A model generated the notes under the pieces. It ran no database searches, was not told where the DNA came from, and saw only the letters and a program-made list of their open reading frames with translations. The position numbers were made by a program, and so were the translations under genes. DNA of 64,000 nt, taken from contig OZ038463.1 of the NCBI GenBank assembly GCA_964036295.1, positions 28,135,069 to 28,199,068 of the forward strand, given 5' to 3'. Below are positions 1 through 12,400 of this stretch, one piece after another (the stretch's first letter is position 1; each line of letters opens with the position of its first letter). Source of the stretch: Plumapathes pennacea (taxonomy: Eukaryota; Cnidaria; Anthozoa; Antipatharia; Myriopathidae).

Positions 1-1
1 T

Positions 2-3000
2 GGAGTTTTGGCCAGAATTTTTAGCAGCCGAGTTGTGGTGCAGAGGCGAACTGATGGTGGTGAGACTGTCATCAGTATTGCTGTTGAGGGTAAAGACCCA
101 GTGGAACTGTGGAAAGTACTGCTGAGTCTGAAGGAGGACATGACATCTCTGATGATGGAGTGGCCTGGTGTGAAGTTTGAGAGATGGCTTGTATGCCCTC
201 ACTGTGTACAGTCTGCTGTAAAACAGCCACACAGATTCCAAGGGGTGTACACGGAGAAAAAGATTCCTGGGGGACAGCTCTGGATGACTTGTCCAGATGG
301 AGGTTTTGATGTACCAGCATGCTTGGTGTACCCTGTCAAAGGTCAGTAATAATGAAGTGATGTAATAATCAATGTTGATCAACATCCAGTGCTGAGTGAA
401 AAAGAAATAATTTGATAGTTTAATGATTTACAAGAGCACTGTTTTTATGATTGTTTTGACTCTCATGCAATCAAAATGGACTGTATCAAAGCTTAAATTT
501 TCAAACAGTTTGTATCAAGATCACTTATTGTAAAGTTATAGTCAATCATGTAGATTTCCACTGAGCTGTGAAGCCATAGGGAGCAGTTGGTCAAGTGCAT
601 GGTTTGAATTATTCCCGCCACATTAATGGGAATGATGTGATGATTTACTGTAATGATTCTAATAAGCGCCCCCTCTTCAAGATGCACCCTGGGTCAATTT
701 TTTTTCCTTTTTTTTTTCTTTTAATAAGCACCTTGTCTCCAGTAAGCACTGTCTTGTATGCCAGAAAATAATCACAAGTTGTTTTATTCCTGTCTGATAG
801 ATATTCACCAACACTTGGAGCTGCTGGAACAGTTCTCACAACGTCTTCAGAAGCACTGCATCTCAAGTGAACAGGTGAGACTGATTAATGGCTGAATATA
901 ATTATTATGTGCACAGTACATGTTCATCTTTGTAATGGAGGTGGCAAATCTGTACTATTGCTTAAAGAATTATGTTCAGTATCATTTCTATTTACATGAA
1001 GCTCTAGTAAAAGGGAAGGATGTTTAGATGGTCTTCTTAGACATAAGTAAAGTATTTGATAAAGTTTGGCATGAGAGCCTTGTTTACTGTACATACAAGA
1101 AGAACGCATTATACAAAATCTACTACTTTGTTGGATCAAGTTTTCTGAATGGAAAGCAGAGAGTAATGATCAGCAACCAGTGTATTATATTATTGTTAAC
1201 CTCATCGCCAGGGATGAGGTAGGTGGGGGTGCCTAAGTGAAGTGGGAGGTATCCATGGCAACCCCAGTGCCACAGCCCACCACCTTGTACCTGACACTGA
1301 TAATCAGTGCAGATCTGGTATATGTAACTAACATATAGTGGGGAGAAGCGAGAGGAGCAATATTGATTTTGTGACGATCGAGCAAGCAGACATTAATCTG
1401 CTGAGGTTCAGCAAAATGAAGCAATGTAGGTGTGAAAACTCAGAAGCCTTTGGGGCACACCTAGCTGAAGAGGTAGACTGCTGACCAGTCAATCTCGGAA
1501 TTAATTTAGCCTAAATTGCATTTAGCCACATAATCTTTCCACCCTTTCTAAAAATAGTTGTCTAAACATTGGCTTGTAACAATGCTTATAACATTTTGAG
1601 TCATGAAGAAAAATGCATTTCATTGTTCAATAAAATTATTGAGATTTTCATTTACATGCTTCAAGGACTCAACTCAGCAAGTACGAAACTCTTGTAGAGA
1701 AGTTGTACAGTATTTTAGACATTTATGGCATGTAAACATTTAAAAATCCATTCAGTGTAGGGTTGATGTTTTAATGTCCACTTATTTAGAATTATCTGCA
1801 AGCCATCTTTTAAATACTAAGAATTAAAAAAAAAACTGTACTAAAGAAAATATTTTATGGTAATGCTCTTGTTTTTCCCTGAGTCTAATGAAACTGTATA
1901 CAACCACAGTGGAGATATATAATTAGCTCACCTGACTGAAGTACAGTATCATTAAAGTTTCAGCAGTACAGCAGTACAGGAAACTTATTTTTTGTTCTGG
2001 ATTTGAATGGCTTTATAATAATTTTGCTACTGTAAGGTTATGTCTTGCAAATAAGTATTGATTCTGTGTGTCATTAGTTTGTTGGTTTGATGGGAACAAC
2101 ATGCAAGAGATGGTAGATACCACAGATGAGTGTGCTATCAATGTGTTGGCAATGCTTTTAGCAGCCTATGGAAATATTTCATCTTTTGTCTTTGTTGTTT
2201 TATGTTACAGACTTCGGATGAACTTGCTGAACGAAGTGCAAATGTTACAGGTACAAAGTTAGTTATTTCTTGATCCTTTTTCATTATTTACATTCCTGCT
2301 GTTTGACTGTTTTCTTATTATGTCTTAACTAATCTGTGATTCTTCTTGTTTTTCCTTTCCTTTTATTTGTTTTTCATCCTCTTTGAGCTTGTTATTCTTT
2401 GTGTACAAAAGGGTTATTACACAAAGGAGTGGAATATGGCAGAGTATTTTTACGAGTCAGTTCTATTTCTGCTTCAGGCAAGAAAAAATATAACTGACGA
2501 GTAAAAATACAGCCGTATTGCACAACTTTTCGTGTAATAAATTGTTTATTATGCAACAGGCGAAACAGGGCCAAACGCTCTAGCTAATAAACCAGTTGAT
2601 CTGGTTCCTGATGAGTGCAATATGCTTCCATATTTGCACTCGTTTTCGTCTTTATTTGCACTCGAAAATGTTAAGTCGAGTAATAACATCAGTTAAACCC
2701 TAATGCCTTTCTCTCATACCAAGCCAAATGCATCTCCCTGAGGAATTTTTTTTTCTTGGTCTTTGGTTTAATGCTGCAGCTATAGAAATGGATTGGACAA
2801 AACAGTCAGAATAACAATGAGTTGGACAAAAGTCTAAAAAAATGAATAAAACAAAACAGTTTGAAAGAAAAATAATGGACATGCATGTATGGCAGTGCAA
2901 ACTTTCTTCTAATGCCACAAGCATGCACAGTGGAAGACAAAATCTTTCCAGTATTTTGTAAATTTATCATTATGATAATTTTTTTCTAAATGAACGTAAT

Positions 3001-3537
3001 CAATGATTGAACTGTTTGAAGCAGACACATGTGTAGCCAAGCCGAGATGACTTATAAACAGAAGAATGGAAGAACGGTAAACAACGAACTACAGTACACT
3101 AACTCAAAGCCAAACTCAAAATCGTTTATTCACTCAAAAATGCGCCACTATCACTGAGTGATTCATGACCAAAACACACAATAACTTATACATGACTTGA
3201 CCTGGTGACACATGTATAATTAAGATGTTATTCAACAGATTCACAGTCTGCCAGGAAAGAAAAGGTGGACCCATCCTCTGTACCAGAGTTGATAATTCTT
3301 CTTGACTTGTCAAGGAAGATTGTCCCGTGCTGGAAATCATTGGGACTACGGCTTGACCTGAGCCAGGACGATATAGACAACATAACGTACAACAGTGCAA
3401 TCATTGAACCTAAGCAAAAGGCATATGAGATGTTGAAAGTCTGGTACCAAAGACAGAAAGATTCCTGCACGTATCAGATGCTGGCGTGTGCTTTGAGGTG
3501 TGAAGGTCTGCACCAACTGGCAGAGGATTATTGTTGA
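2..3537 (+). CDS. Roco (LRR-Roc-COR-Death) protein, 3' part only, copy 1
   Basis: This is the C-terminal end of a Roco-family protein whose LRR, Roc GTPase and most COR sequence lie left of the window. Proposed exons are 2-341, 801-874, 2211-2250 and 3239-3537, 753 nt in all, or 250 residues with all phases compatible. The first exon matches the end of the large exon of the complete paralog at 9462, including a CPHC motif and a later TCPDGGF motif. A TAA stop sits at 347-349, but it follows a good donor (AAAG|GTCAGT at 342), so I read it as intronic. The last exon encodes a Death-domain-like helical region (residues such as DLSRKIVPCWKSLG, DDIDNI and KAYEMLKVW) and ends at TGA 3535-3537. Roco proteins are regulated GTPases; Death domains bind other Death domains in apoptotic or immune complexes. 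The role here is inferred. Confidence 0.72.
1028..1185 (+). mobile_element. Non-LTR retrotransposon reverse transcriptase fragment
   Basis: Inside intron 2 of the first Roco gene, an open stretch encodes VFLDISKVFDKVWHESL followed by FLNGKQRV. This matches reverse transcriptase motif A of LINE-type elements (FLDxSKAFDxVWH, with the catalytic Asp) and the downstream FLxxRxQRV block. The intervening finger segment is shortened and no other RT motifs are visible. It is a dead relic rather than an active element. The family (CR1, L2 or Jockey-like) cannot be decided from this piece. Confidence 0.7.
2413..2540. repeat. Foldback hairpin repeat in Roco copy 1 intron
   Basis: Two imperfect arms of about 50 bp face each other. 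The left runs from TTATTACACAAAGG to GAGTATTTTTACGAGTCAG, and the right is its reverse complement, ending in TTTTCGTGTAATAA. The form is that of a short foldback MITE. No target-site duplication is clear. Confidence 0.6.
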
Positions 3538-3917
3538 GCATTCAACACAAGTTGGTTTACATGGTACAGTATGTGTTGTCTCTCAGCAGAGTGTTTTAAC
3601 CCTTTTACTCCTCAGCTCATTATACAAATTTACCCAACCATGCCCAAGGAAAATCAGTGTTTCAGTGACAATATTACAGCCCGTAGCTCCAGTGCATACT
3701 CATTTTCTTTTAAGCCAACTGACCCGATGTGGCAATTGCGTTCTACCAATAAAATTGGACAAAGTACAGAAATTACAGCAACGAGATGTTGTATCAATGT
3801 GTGCAGGACAGGCAGCATTTCACTTAAGTTGTGGAACTCCCAGTTATAGTCTGTACCATGGCCGGTCCATCGTTTGAACTTGTTAGTGAACACCACAAGT
3901 GCAATAAACCATTTCAA

Positions 3918-4230
3918 TAGAGTCATTTTTGGATAGTCGAAAGTAATTGTGTGATTGCTTTGCTTTGGCGTTTGCTATGCTTTCTGATTGGTGCAAACAA
4001 CCTTAGTAGCATTCTTGGCAAATCAAGAGCAAAAACAAAACCAGATTGCAATATTGTCGCGTAAGAAAGCAAGACTGGCGATGGTGTGTTCTCCCACTTC
4101 TGATGGTTTCTTTTTCAAAAGAAAACCAAAGGCAGAATACTTTGGCTTGCATTTGGTTAAAAGTGTTCTTACAGCTCTGTGCATGATTGGTGTTGTACTT
4201 GTACTTTGGAATTATCCGAAAACGGCTCTA
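3918..4230. repeat. TA-flanked MITE, TAGAGC family, copy 1
   Basis: The left end TAGAGTCATTTTTGGATAGTC and the right end CCGAAAACGGCTCTA are degenerate inverted repeats of the termini seen at 51041-52057 and 59541-59869. Internal sequence is also shared with the 59541 copy, including a GATTGCTTTG stretch, TTTCTGATTGG, and AGAGCAAAAACAAAACC. TA at both ends is consistent with a TA target site. It lies just after the Death-domain exon of Roco copy 1. Confidence 0.65.
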
Positions 4231-6084
4231 AGCTGCACACAGGTGTTTTTTTCAGTGGAAGTTTTACATTCTAGAGATAGCAGGAGATACAATATGTAGC
4301 AACTCAGGTTCCTGGTACCAAATCCTTGTGTTAAACAGTTTCAACCAGCTTTCTATAGACATTCTGTACAACTCGAGCATCAAGAGTTAGATATGACCAG
4401 TGATTTTAGTTCCAAGGTTAATTCAAACTCTTTTTGTCTTAAGTGACACAGCATCAATGGCCTGCTGCACCTGGTGATGGTTTCCATAGTGATAGTTCCC
4501 ATGGTGATGCTTGACACGACAGCCGGCTTCACATTCTTGGTTGCTATGCTGGTTTGGATTCTGAGGAATTCCTGCTGGATTCTGATGATTTACTGTCAGA
4601 CTGTGAAACTTGAACAGCAGTCGGTAACCCCACCAACTTGTACATGCAGAAGAGTTTGATGATCAGCTGTGACAGTTGACTGAACACTGGATATAACAAG
4701 GTGTAGTGTATACTTTTCCTCTTGAGGAGGATGAGCCAAGAAACTGTAGAGCAACTAATATGACTTCACAGCAATCAGCTTACTGTAAATGGCAAGAATA
4801 TGGCAGGGTGCTGTTGGAAGTGTTTTAATCTCTGCACCTGATTTAACTTCGGCAAGCTTAGCAGATTAGAAAATGAGCCAAGAATTAACCTGTAGAACAA
4901 TGTTGATGTATTGTCACATCAATCAACTGTGTATAGCAAAATATTCTATGAGAGAGTGCTGTGTTTTAACAGACTGTACCTTGTGTATTGTGGTTTCACT
5001 TGAACAATATTAAAGACCACACTGAGATGAACAGAGAAGGGAGTGAAATGCGCAGGCGCAGACAGAGAAAGTTTTATCTTGCAGTGGAAGAGTAGCTCAC
5101 ATTAGGACGAGTGTGTTCATGAAGAGGAAGCCAGGCTAAGAGTGCTCCGGGGCCTTGTCACTCACAACGCCAATGAAGCGACAAATAGTATAGCCTCAAA
5201 TGTCAGCCGTCTGTGCATCTGTGCAATTTCAGGCTATGAAAAGTATGTACTGTGACATAATTTTAGTTGTTTAGGACAAGCTCTTGATGAAGGCTCAAGT
5301 GTGCAAAGTTAACTCAAAAAATGAAAACTTCAAATCTCCTTACCTGATATGAGGAAAATGTGTGACTTGTATTTGGAGAATTCTGAGTTGAGTGATCTGC
5401 GATACATGATTATGCATGATCAATATTACAAACTTCTCTTTACATTATTTCTCCTTGATGATTAGAAACTCACAGGAGAAGATTTTGTTTAATCATTTCA
5501 GTTTACTCCTGACTGATCAACTTGAGTTTTCCCTATACTCACCATATAATGATTGTATCAGACCGGCAGCAAGGAGAACTTCATATGAAAGCTAATTCAG
5601 CCATGAATTCTCACTACATCACTCACACATCTTCATCTTGAATGGTTGGGAGAATTTGTTTAGGAACTCAGAAGGGGAAGGGTTTTAATACACTGACATT
5701 AATGAAAAACTTATTATATTGCTACTGACTAGTGTACAAACCTGTACAATTGCTCCAGTCCTTGCAGCAGCCTTTCTGATGTTGTGAGTGGTTCATTTTT
5801 TGTTGCTATCGCCTGTCATGTGACCAGTTCTTGTTTGTTTTGCTTGGGCGTGTTTGCATCCAGCATGCTTTGCACTTGGGTTCTCAGTGAGTGTGGCAAA
5901 AAAAGAATCCAATGAACCAATAAACCAATTTTAGTAAAACTACTATGAAACCTCTGTTATTGACAATAAAGAGTGCATCAGTTCAAACCATTCTGCAGTT
6001 CAGGCTTCATGAAGGGATTGATAGTTCTGCCATTAGGTGCTGGGTATGGTGTAATTGCTCCTTGCATAAAACGTGGATATGGTG

Positions 6085-6222
6085 GGAGGGGGGGGGGGGG
6101 GGGTCATCAAAAAGTTTACCTCCATTCTTTGCAGGAGGGGGGGGAGGAAGCATAAAAAGTTTATACCACCGACTTCTCCCATTTGCCACCCCTAAGGCCC
6201 CTATCCATAAATAATGACCACT
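6085..6222. repeat. Poly-G tracts and short dispersed repeat
   Basis: A run of about 17 G, then a second G-rich tract, is followed by a stretch ending in CCATAAATAATGACC. The motif AAAAAGTTTA appears on both sides of the second G tract. It looks like a decayed transposon end. The exact homopolymer length may be an assembly artefact. Confidence 0.4.
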
Positions 6223-7492
6223 CCTCTACCCTAGCATGAAAACGTGTTTGCGATTTTCACGTGACTCGCAAAAAAATTACAAAAATTCTGTGAAACAAAA
6301 CTCACACAAAATCAGTTTCTCCGCAAAACCTCAACCCCTACAGTCAAACAACAGACCCTGCTGCCCTGCTTTTCAGTATGGCGCAAAGCTACCACTGAGG
6401 TTATACAACCACGTGACCCGCTTTTTACAACTTTAGAAAATTTCAACGACGGGTAAACTGGAACATATTCAACACATAGTGTACTCCTCCGAGAGTAGAT
6501 ATGAAAAACAAGCACTGTTTTCCGACGAGAACCTGGCAAACTGATAATCCCTCGATCTCGTTCCCGGGGCCTCTCGGAACAATTTGCTGCCGCTTGTCAG
6601 TCAGAACAAAGACTAAAGAAACGAAATCGAGGCTGTGCGTTTCCGGTTGTCTCGAAGAACATTTTCTGCTTGTAAGGTTTGTGCACGATTGTACTTCTTG
6701 TTGTTGCCCTGCGAAAACACGACGAGCCGTTTATGCACCCAAGTTCCACATCTTCACTTTCTTGATCTCCAAGCAATTTGAATTTCATCACGTGAGTTTC
6801 TACAAGACAGATGTCATATTTCTGGAAGAGTTGTTTCTTCACACCGTTAATTATGGACCCGTGGCTGAGCTAGTATTTAATACTATGGTTTCCGATTAGT
6901 CTTCAGTTAATCTGAGTTTGTGAGGTTGGTTACCGTCCTTCGCAGTTTTTTGGTGACTTTGCCAGTCCTGGAGATACTGTATCGTATCTATTTCAGACGT
7001 CAACAACACCCAAATCTTCAGCCCCAAAATGGAGTCACCATAACACTGGGAGGTAGGACACCCTCGACAGTATTTTGTTTTATTTGTCAAGAGTTTAGTG
7101 TGTGATAGAATATGGTGCTTGAGCTGTTTGCTTTTGGACAAGAATGAAGTGAAGTGAAGTGAAGTGAGAAGGAGGACAATCCCTGACCCTATTCGAATGA
7201 ATGAATGGATAGTCCGTTAGAAACAAATATGTAGCAGGATACACAAAATGTATTAAATTGTGAAGAAGCGAAGTATAGATTAAATTGTAACTGCAGACTT
7301 ACTCTGACAGTTTAAGAAAAAAGGACCATATACAATGGCTGACTAAGAAAGACATTAAAATGATCGCTAACTAATTCAAATATTCACAACACAAACTATT
7401 ACATAGGTTAGCCCCCTGCAGTTTATTTGTTTCTTCCAACTGAGCTACAGTGTAGCCCAGAAACTAGAGGAATGACAGACATGGTTAAATTT

Positions 7493-8735
7493 GTGGACCA
7501 AGTATACTTTAGCTGCCAAAAAATGACCATCGACCGATGGTTGGTTGACTGTCGGTCGACCGTCAATCGACCGTCAGTCGGTAGTCGACCGACTGTCTAC
7601 TGACTTTCGACCGACTGCCAGTAGAAGGTCGGCCGATGGTCGATAGAAAGTCAGTTGAAAGTCGGTCGGAAGTCAATCAACGGTCGGTCGGCTGTCACTG
7701 ACGGTTGACCGACAGTTGATTAAACGTCGGTTGACAGTTGACTACCGATTTCTACGACAACGGTTGGTCGACCGTCAGCCGACCATCGGTGGGATGGTTG
7801 ACCGTCGGTCGACATTCGACCGACGATACTGAAATAATGGCGATTTGATTATCTTAGCGTTTGTGGGCGTTGGAGCGCTGTGCAAGACGAAGAAAGATTC
7901 TGTGGGCTCGGAGACAACTATTGGAATTGCGAATACATGTAAATGCTTTACTCTCAACATTTTATTGAGTGTGACAATTGTTTTACACAGGGTACTGTTC
8001 TGCAATGTCTTCCTAAACAATTTTCAGCATGGGGCTCTCCGTACCATTGCCTCCTTTTTCACTTTTCCTTTCACCTTTTTCTTTGAATTTGCATGTGCGT
8101 TATGGAGGGCAGGGGGGTGGTGCGGCTGTGAATGGTGTACCTACACATAGTATTTCATATGCCATAGTTTGGCCGTCCTGATGAGGGTTCTTCTATTGTT
8201 ATAACCCCTTTTAAGTAGCCACCAAATATTCAATACACGCCTTATGCTGATTTCCGAGGAAATCCCTATTAAATGGCAAATCCTCGGTGGAAATGGTGAG
8301 TGAACAAATTAATAGGGGTTCGACAGTAGCTGATAAATTCATAATATGCGTACATTTTTAAAGAAAGTAGAGTAGATCTAAAAGGCAAACAATTTGCACA
8401 TAAACGATTGTCAGCCGACTGTTGGCCGAATATCGACCGACACTGCGTCGATAGAGAGTCGGTCGATAGTCGGTCAACTGTCATTAAAGACTTAGGACTG
8501 ACAGTCGGTTGACTGTCGGTCGACTATCAACTGACTATTGAACGACTCTTCACCGATCGGTCGACTGTTGACCGATGATTGAGTGACGGTTGATTGACAG
8601 TTGATCGACTGTCGATTGACTGTCGATTGACTGTCGATTGACTGTCGATTGACTGTCGATTGACGGTCGACTGACGGTTGACTGACAGTCGATGGACAGT
8701 CATTTTTTGGCAGCTATAAGTATACTTGGTACAAA
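7493..8735. mobile_element. 1.2 kb inverted-repeat element with subterminal GTCGATTGACT arrays
   Basis: The ends are inverted repeats of about 40 bp. The left reads ACCAAGTATACTTTAGCTGC then CAAAAAATGAC, and the right reads GTCATTTTTTGGCAGC then TATAAGTATACTTGGTAC. Inside each end lies an array of an 11 bp degenerate motif (GTCGATTGACT, GTCGGTCGACC), over about 7527-7830 and 8400-8700. The right array has four perfect head-to-tail copies near 8605-8655. The 570 bp centre has no transposase-like frame. This fits a non-autonomous DNA transposon with subterminal repeats. I cannot assign the superfamily. Confidence 0.75.
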
Positions 8736-9461
8736 TTTGTTGATGTTTGGATAGTGTGTTTATCTCGTTAGTATTTCATATTCCTTGCGGTATTTCATTT
8801 TGAAAAGTGGTTATCCATTCAGCACCTATTCATGGATCCCCTTTTATGGATCAAGTTCTTGTTAAAGAAGATGTACTTGATGTCTGAGTGTCCATTATGT
8901 AATACGCAAATGATTATTGTCACACCTGACAACAAGGCTGTGCCTAGCTGATATAAGTCTTGTCAACCAAAATAGAAAATCCAGAAAATTAATCAGGTTC
9001 ATGAAAATTTAAATAATATACATTATCAATCTTTTGTCCTTTCTTTTGTGAAGCTTGACCCATTTATTTGATAGAAATTTGCCCGATGTTTGCACTTAGT
9101 CTTTTTCCGAGGGTCCTAGTTTTCAAGTTTTTTGAGTGCCCGCCAAAAACCTTCCCCCCTCCTGTGGTCAATCTATTGTACTTTGTTTTGTATTTTCTTG
9201 GTTTTCAACATCTTAGTACTGCATTGATTGAGGCCTCACTCAACCAGCTTCGTTAAAGCAATTATGAGAAGAAACAATTAAATTGTTTAGAGTATTTTTG
9301 AAGGTCTTAGTTTTTGAGACACCCAGACCAGTTGTTATTGTTCAACTGACCACATTCTGAGAAACACAAACCATGAGCAAGTTGTGTTACTATCAGCCTT
9401 GTGTTTTCTTATTTTGTTTGCATAATTACCAATTCAGTTTACAAGTGAAGTCCAACCCAAC

Positions 9462-12400
9462 ATGTATTCGCTTAAGAAGCTTCAAGATTCTGTGAAGAGG
9501 AACCAGGAGGGGAAACTGGAGCTCAACCTGAGTTCAAAGAACCTAAGCACTGTACCAGAAGCAATATCACAACTAACACAAGTCCAGGTTCTTGATTTAT
9601 CTGATAACACAAGGATCACTCAGTTACCAGCTGAGCTCAACAAACTTGAGAACCTTTCCTGTCTACGCCTGAGTGGATGTGTTTCCCTCAAATCATTTCC
9701 ATCATCCCAGAGTTTTCCATCTCAGCTGAAAGAACTGCATGTGGACAGATGTGGACTGACTGAGATTGGAACTGCAATAACAGAGTTATGTGGCCTGGAA
9801 AAGTTATGTGTGTCTAACAACCCAATCAGAATAATTCCAGAAAATGTGAGAACACTGGTGCAACTCAACGAGCTGGATTGCAGTGGTTGCCAACTCACTG
9901 AAATGAGGGAGATAACAGAACTGACAAGCCTGGAAAAGCTGAATTTGTTAGGCAATCCCATCAAGAGAATTCCAAATACAATAAGTAGACTGGTTGCCCT
10001 GAGGGAACTCAATTTGCAGGATTGTGGACTAACTGAAATGAAGAGTGAGATAACAGAACTGACAGGCCTGGAAAAGCTGGATTTGTCTTGGAATCATATC
10101 CAGAGCATTCCGGATACAATAACAAGGATGGTTGCACTGAGGGAGTTCAATTTACAGGATTGTGGACTGACTGAAATGAAGAGCGAGATGACACAACTGA
10201 CAGGCCTGGAAAAGCTGGATTTGTCATTCAATCCCATCAAGAGCATTCCAAATACAATCACAAGACTGGTGTCACTGACAGTACTCAATTTACAATATTG
10301 TGGACTGACTGAAATGAAGAGTGAGATAACAGAACTGACAGGCCTGGAAAAGCTGGATTTGTCAGTTAATCACATCAAGAGTATTCCAAATACAATAAGA
10401 AGGATGGTTGCACTGAAAGAACTCAATTTGCGATACTGTGGACTGACTGAAATGATGAGTGAGATGACAGAACTGACATGCTTGGAAAAGCTGGATTTGT
10501 CACAGAATCCCATCAAGAGCATTCCAAATACAATAAGAAGACTGGTTGCACTGAGAGAACTCGATTTAAAGGGTTGTGGACTGACTGAAATGAAGAGTGA
10601 GATAACAGAACTGACAGGCTTGGAAAAACTGGATTTGTCAAAGAATCCAATCAAGAGCATTCCAAATGTAGCAGTCAACTTAAAGAGGCTGAGAGATCTT
10701 GACCTGAGTAAGTGCAATTTACAAGGTGTCCCAAAAAGTCTTTTTAACATGAAGTCATTAAAAAGCCTGAATCTAGAAGGTAATCAGTTAAGGGAGTTAC
10801 CAGTTGGTATCCTTGACTTCCAAGGCTGGCTTGATTATGAAAAGCTTACACTCACAGGTAACCCATTGATTCTACCTCCTGGGAGTGTTTGTTCTCAAGG
10901 AAGTGAGGCAATGTTCAATTTCCTTCAAGAGTACAGAGAATTATCTGTGCATATGAAAGTTGTTCTTGTTGGGTCCAGTAGTGCTGGAAAAACAAGTCTT
11001 GTGAGGACACTTGTCAGTGGCAAGCCAAGTCTTGTGGAAGAAGATGACAGAACAGTTGTTTTGGAAAGAAGCAACTGGGAACTATGTAACAAAGAATGTA
11101 ATGTAAACATTCAAGTTGTTGATTTTGGAGGACAGGAATGGTACAGAGTTGTGCATCCTTTCTTCCTTGATGAGGATGCTTTGATACTACTGGCTGTAAA
11201 TCTGGGCACTTACTCAAGAGATAATTTTGACAAAGATGTTGGCAGCTGGCTTCATGTGCTAGAGTCTCGTGTCCCAAAAGCAACAGTTCGCTTTGTATTG
11301 ACCCAAGCTGACCAAGTTGACAAGCTGGATGTTCCTTCAAAGATTGCTGAAATTGAACAGCTTGCATTGCAAGGTGAATGTGGTCATGTACTTCAGCATG
11401 TCAGAGTTGTCTCTTCAAAGACAATGGAAAACATCAAGGAACTCCAAGAAGAAATTGTGCAACTTGCTGTTGAGAAAGGAGGAAAGATTCCCTCATCTTG
11501 GTTGTCCCTGTACAGGGAAATGTGCCTTTCTGGTGATGCAAACAGGAAGAAGTTCCTGGTCATGGAGGATGTTAAGAGAATGTTCAAGATGTTGACTAAG
11601 AGGACCCACAATGTGGTTAAAAAAATGCTCAAGACAACAGAGCAAAGATGTCGGGATGTGTTGTCCTTCCTCCACAGCTTTGGAATCATCACATGGTACG
11701 ACCATCCTGCTGAGCTTTCAAACTATGTGTTCCATCGCCCTGAGTACCTTGCTGAACTGTTGAAAGCCATCTTTGCAGAGCACCATTCTATAGCTTCTCT
11801 GAGCTATAAAAGGGCAGCATTTAACACCAAGTTTAGCTCTGTTTCCTTTGAAAAGGAAAAAGAAAGTTTGCAGCAACGAGGTGTGATGTCACGTGCTCTG
11901 CTGGAAGGCCTCTGGGAACACATGAAACTTGATGAGGAGCTGTTCAATGGAATGATGCAGTTACTTGTCAAGTTTGACCTGTGCTATGTGTTGTCAAGCA
12001 ATGAAGATGGTGATGTGGACAAGCTGATGTTTCCATGGTTCCTAAAGAAGGCTGCAGGACCAGACGTGAATCAGGTACTACAGAGTGTTCCTTTGCTTGG
12101 TTGTTACCGGCTCACTCTTGAGTACTTGTTTGTTGCCATGTGCCCTCCCCCTTTGTACGAGAAGTTGGCAGTACGTATGCACCATCACATCCAAGACACA
12201 GACAGCCGGAGAGACTGGAAGGATGGAGTTTTGGCCAGAATTTTCAGCAGCCGAGTTGTGGTGCAGAGACGGACTTGTAGAGGTGAGACTGTCATCAGCA
12301 TTGCTGTTGAGGGTAAAGACCCTGTGGAACTGTGGGAAGTACTGCTGAGTCTAAAGAAGGATATAATGTCTCTGATGATGGAGTGGCCTGGTGTGAAGTT

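Larger units (their letters stand above)
3538..9461. other. Region between the two Roco genes
   Basis: No convincing gene was found. The stretch holds the probable 3' UTR and duplicated 3' flank of Roco copy 1 (to about 5010), a TA-flanked MITE (3918-4230), a decayed repeat near 5455-5700 that resembles the TTAACCCTTTCACTCCC family, and a G-run with a repeat at 6085-6222. It also holds a short GAAGT pentanucleotide array near 7145-7167 and the large inverted-repeat element at 7493-8735. One open frame at 6501-6899 has no recognisable domain. The promoter of the second Roco gene should lie in the last 1-3 kb, but I see no decisive signal. Confidence 0.6.

Noticed and set aside
3500-3877. Open frames over the 3' end of Roco copy 1
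   Set aside because: They overlap the Death-domain exon in another frame and run into its 3' UTR. No protein family is recognisable.
6501-6899. 132-codon open frame between the Roco genes
   Set aside because: No recognisable domain, odd composition, no splice or promoter support, and no counterpart in the other Roco flank.
8605-8660. CRISPR array
   Set aside because: The 11 bp units are directly adjacent with no spacers, inside a eukaryotic transposon-like element.
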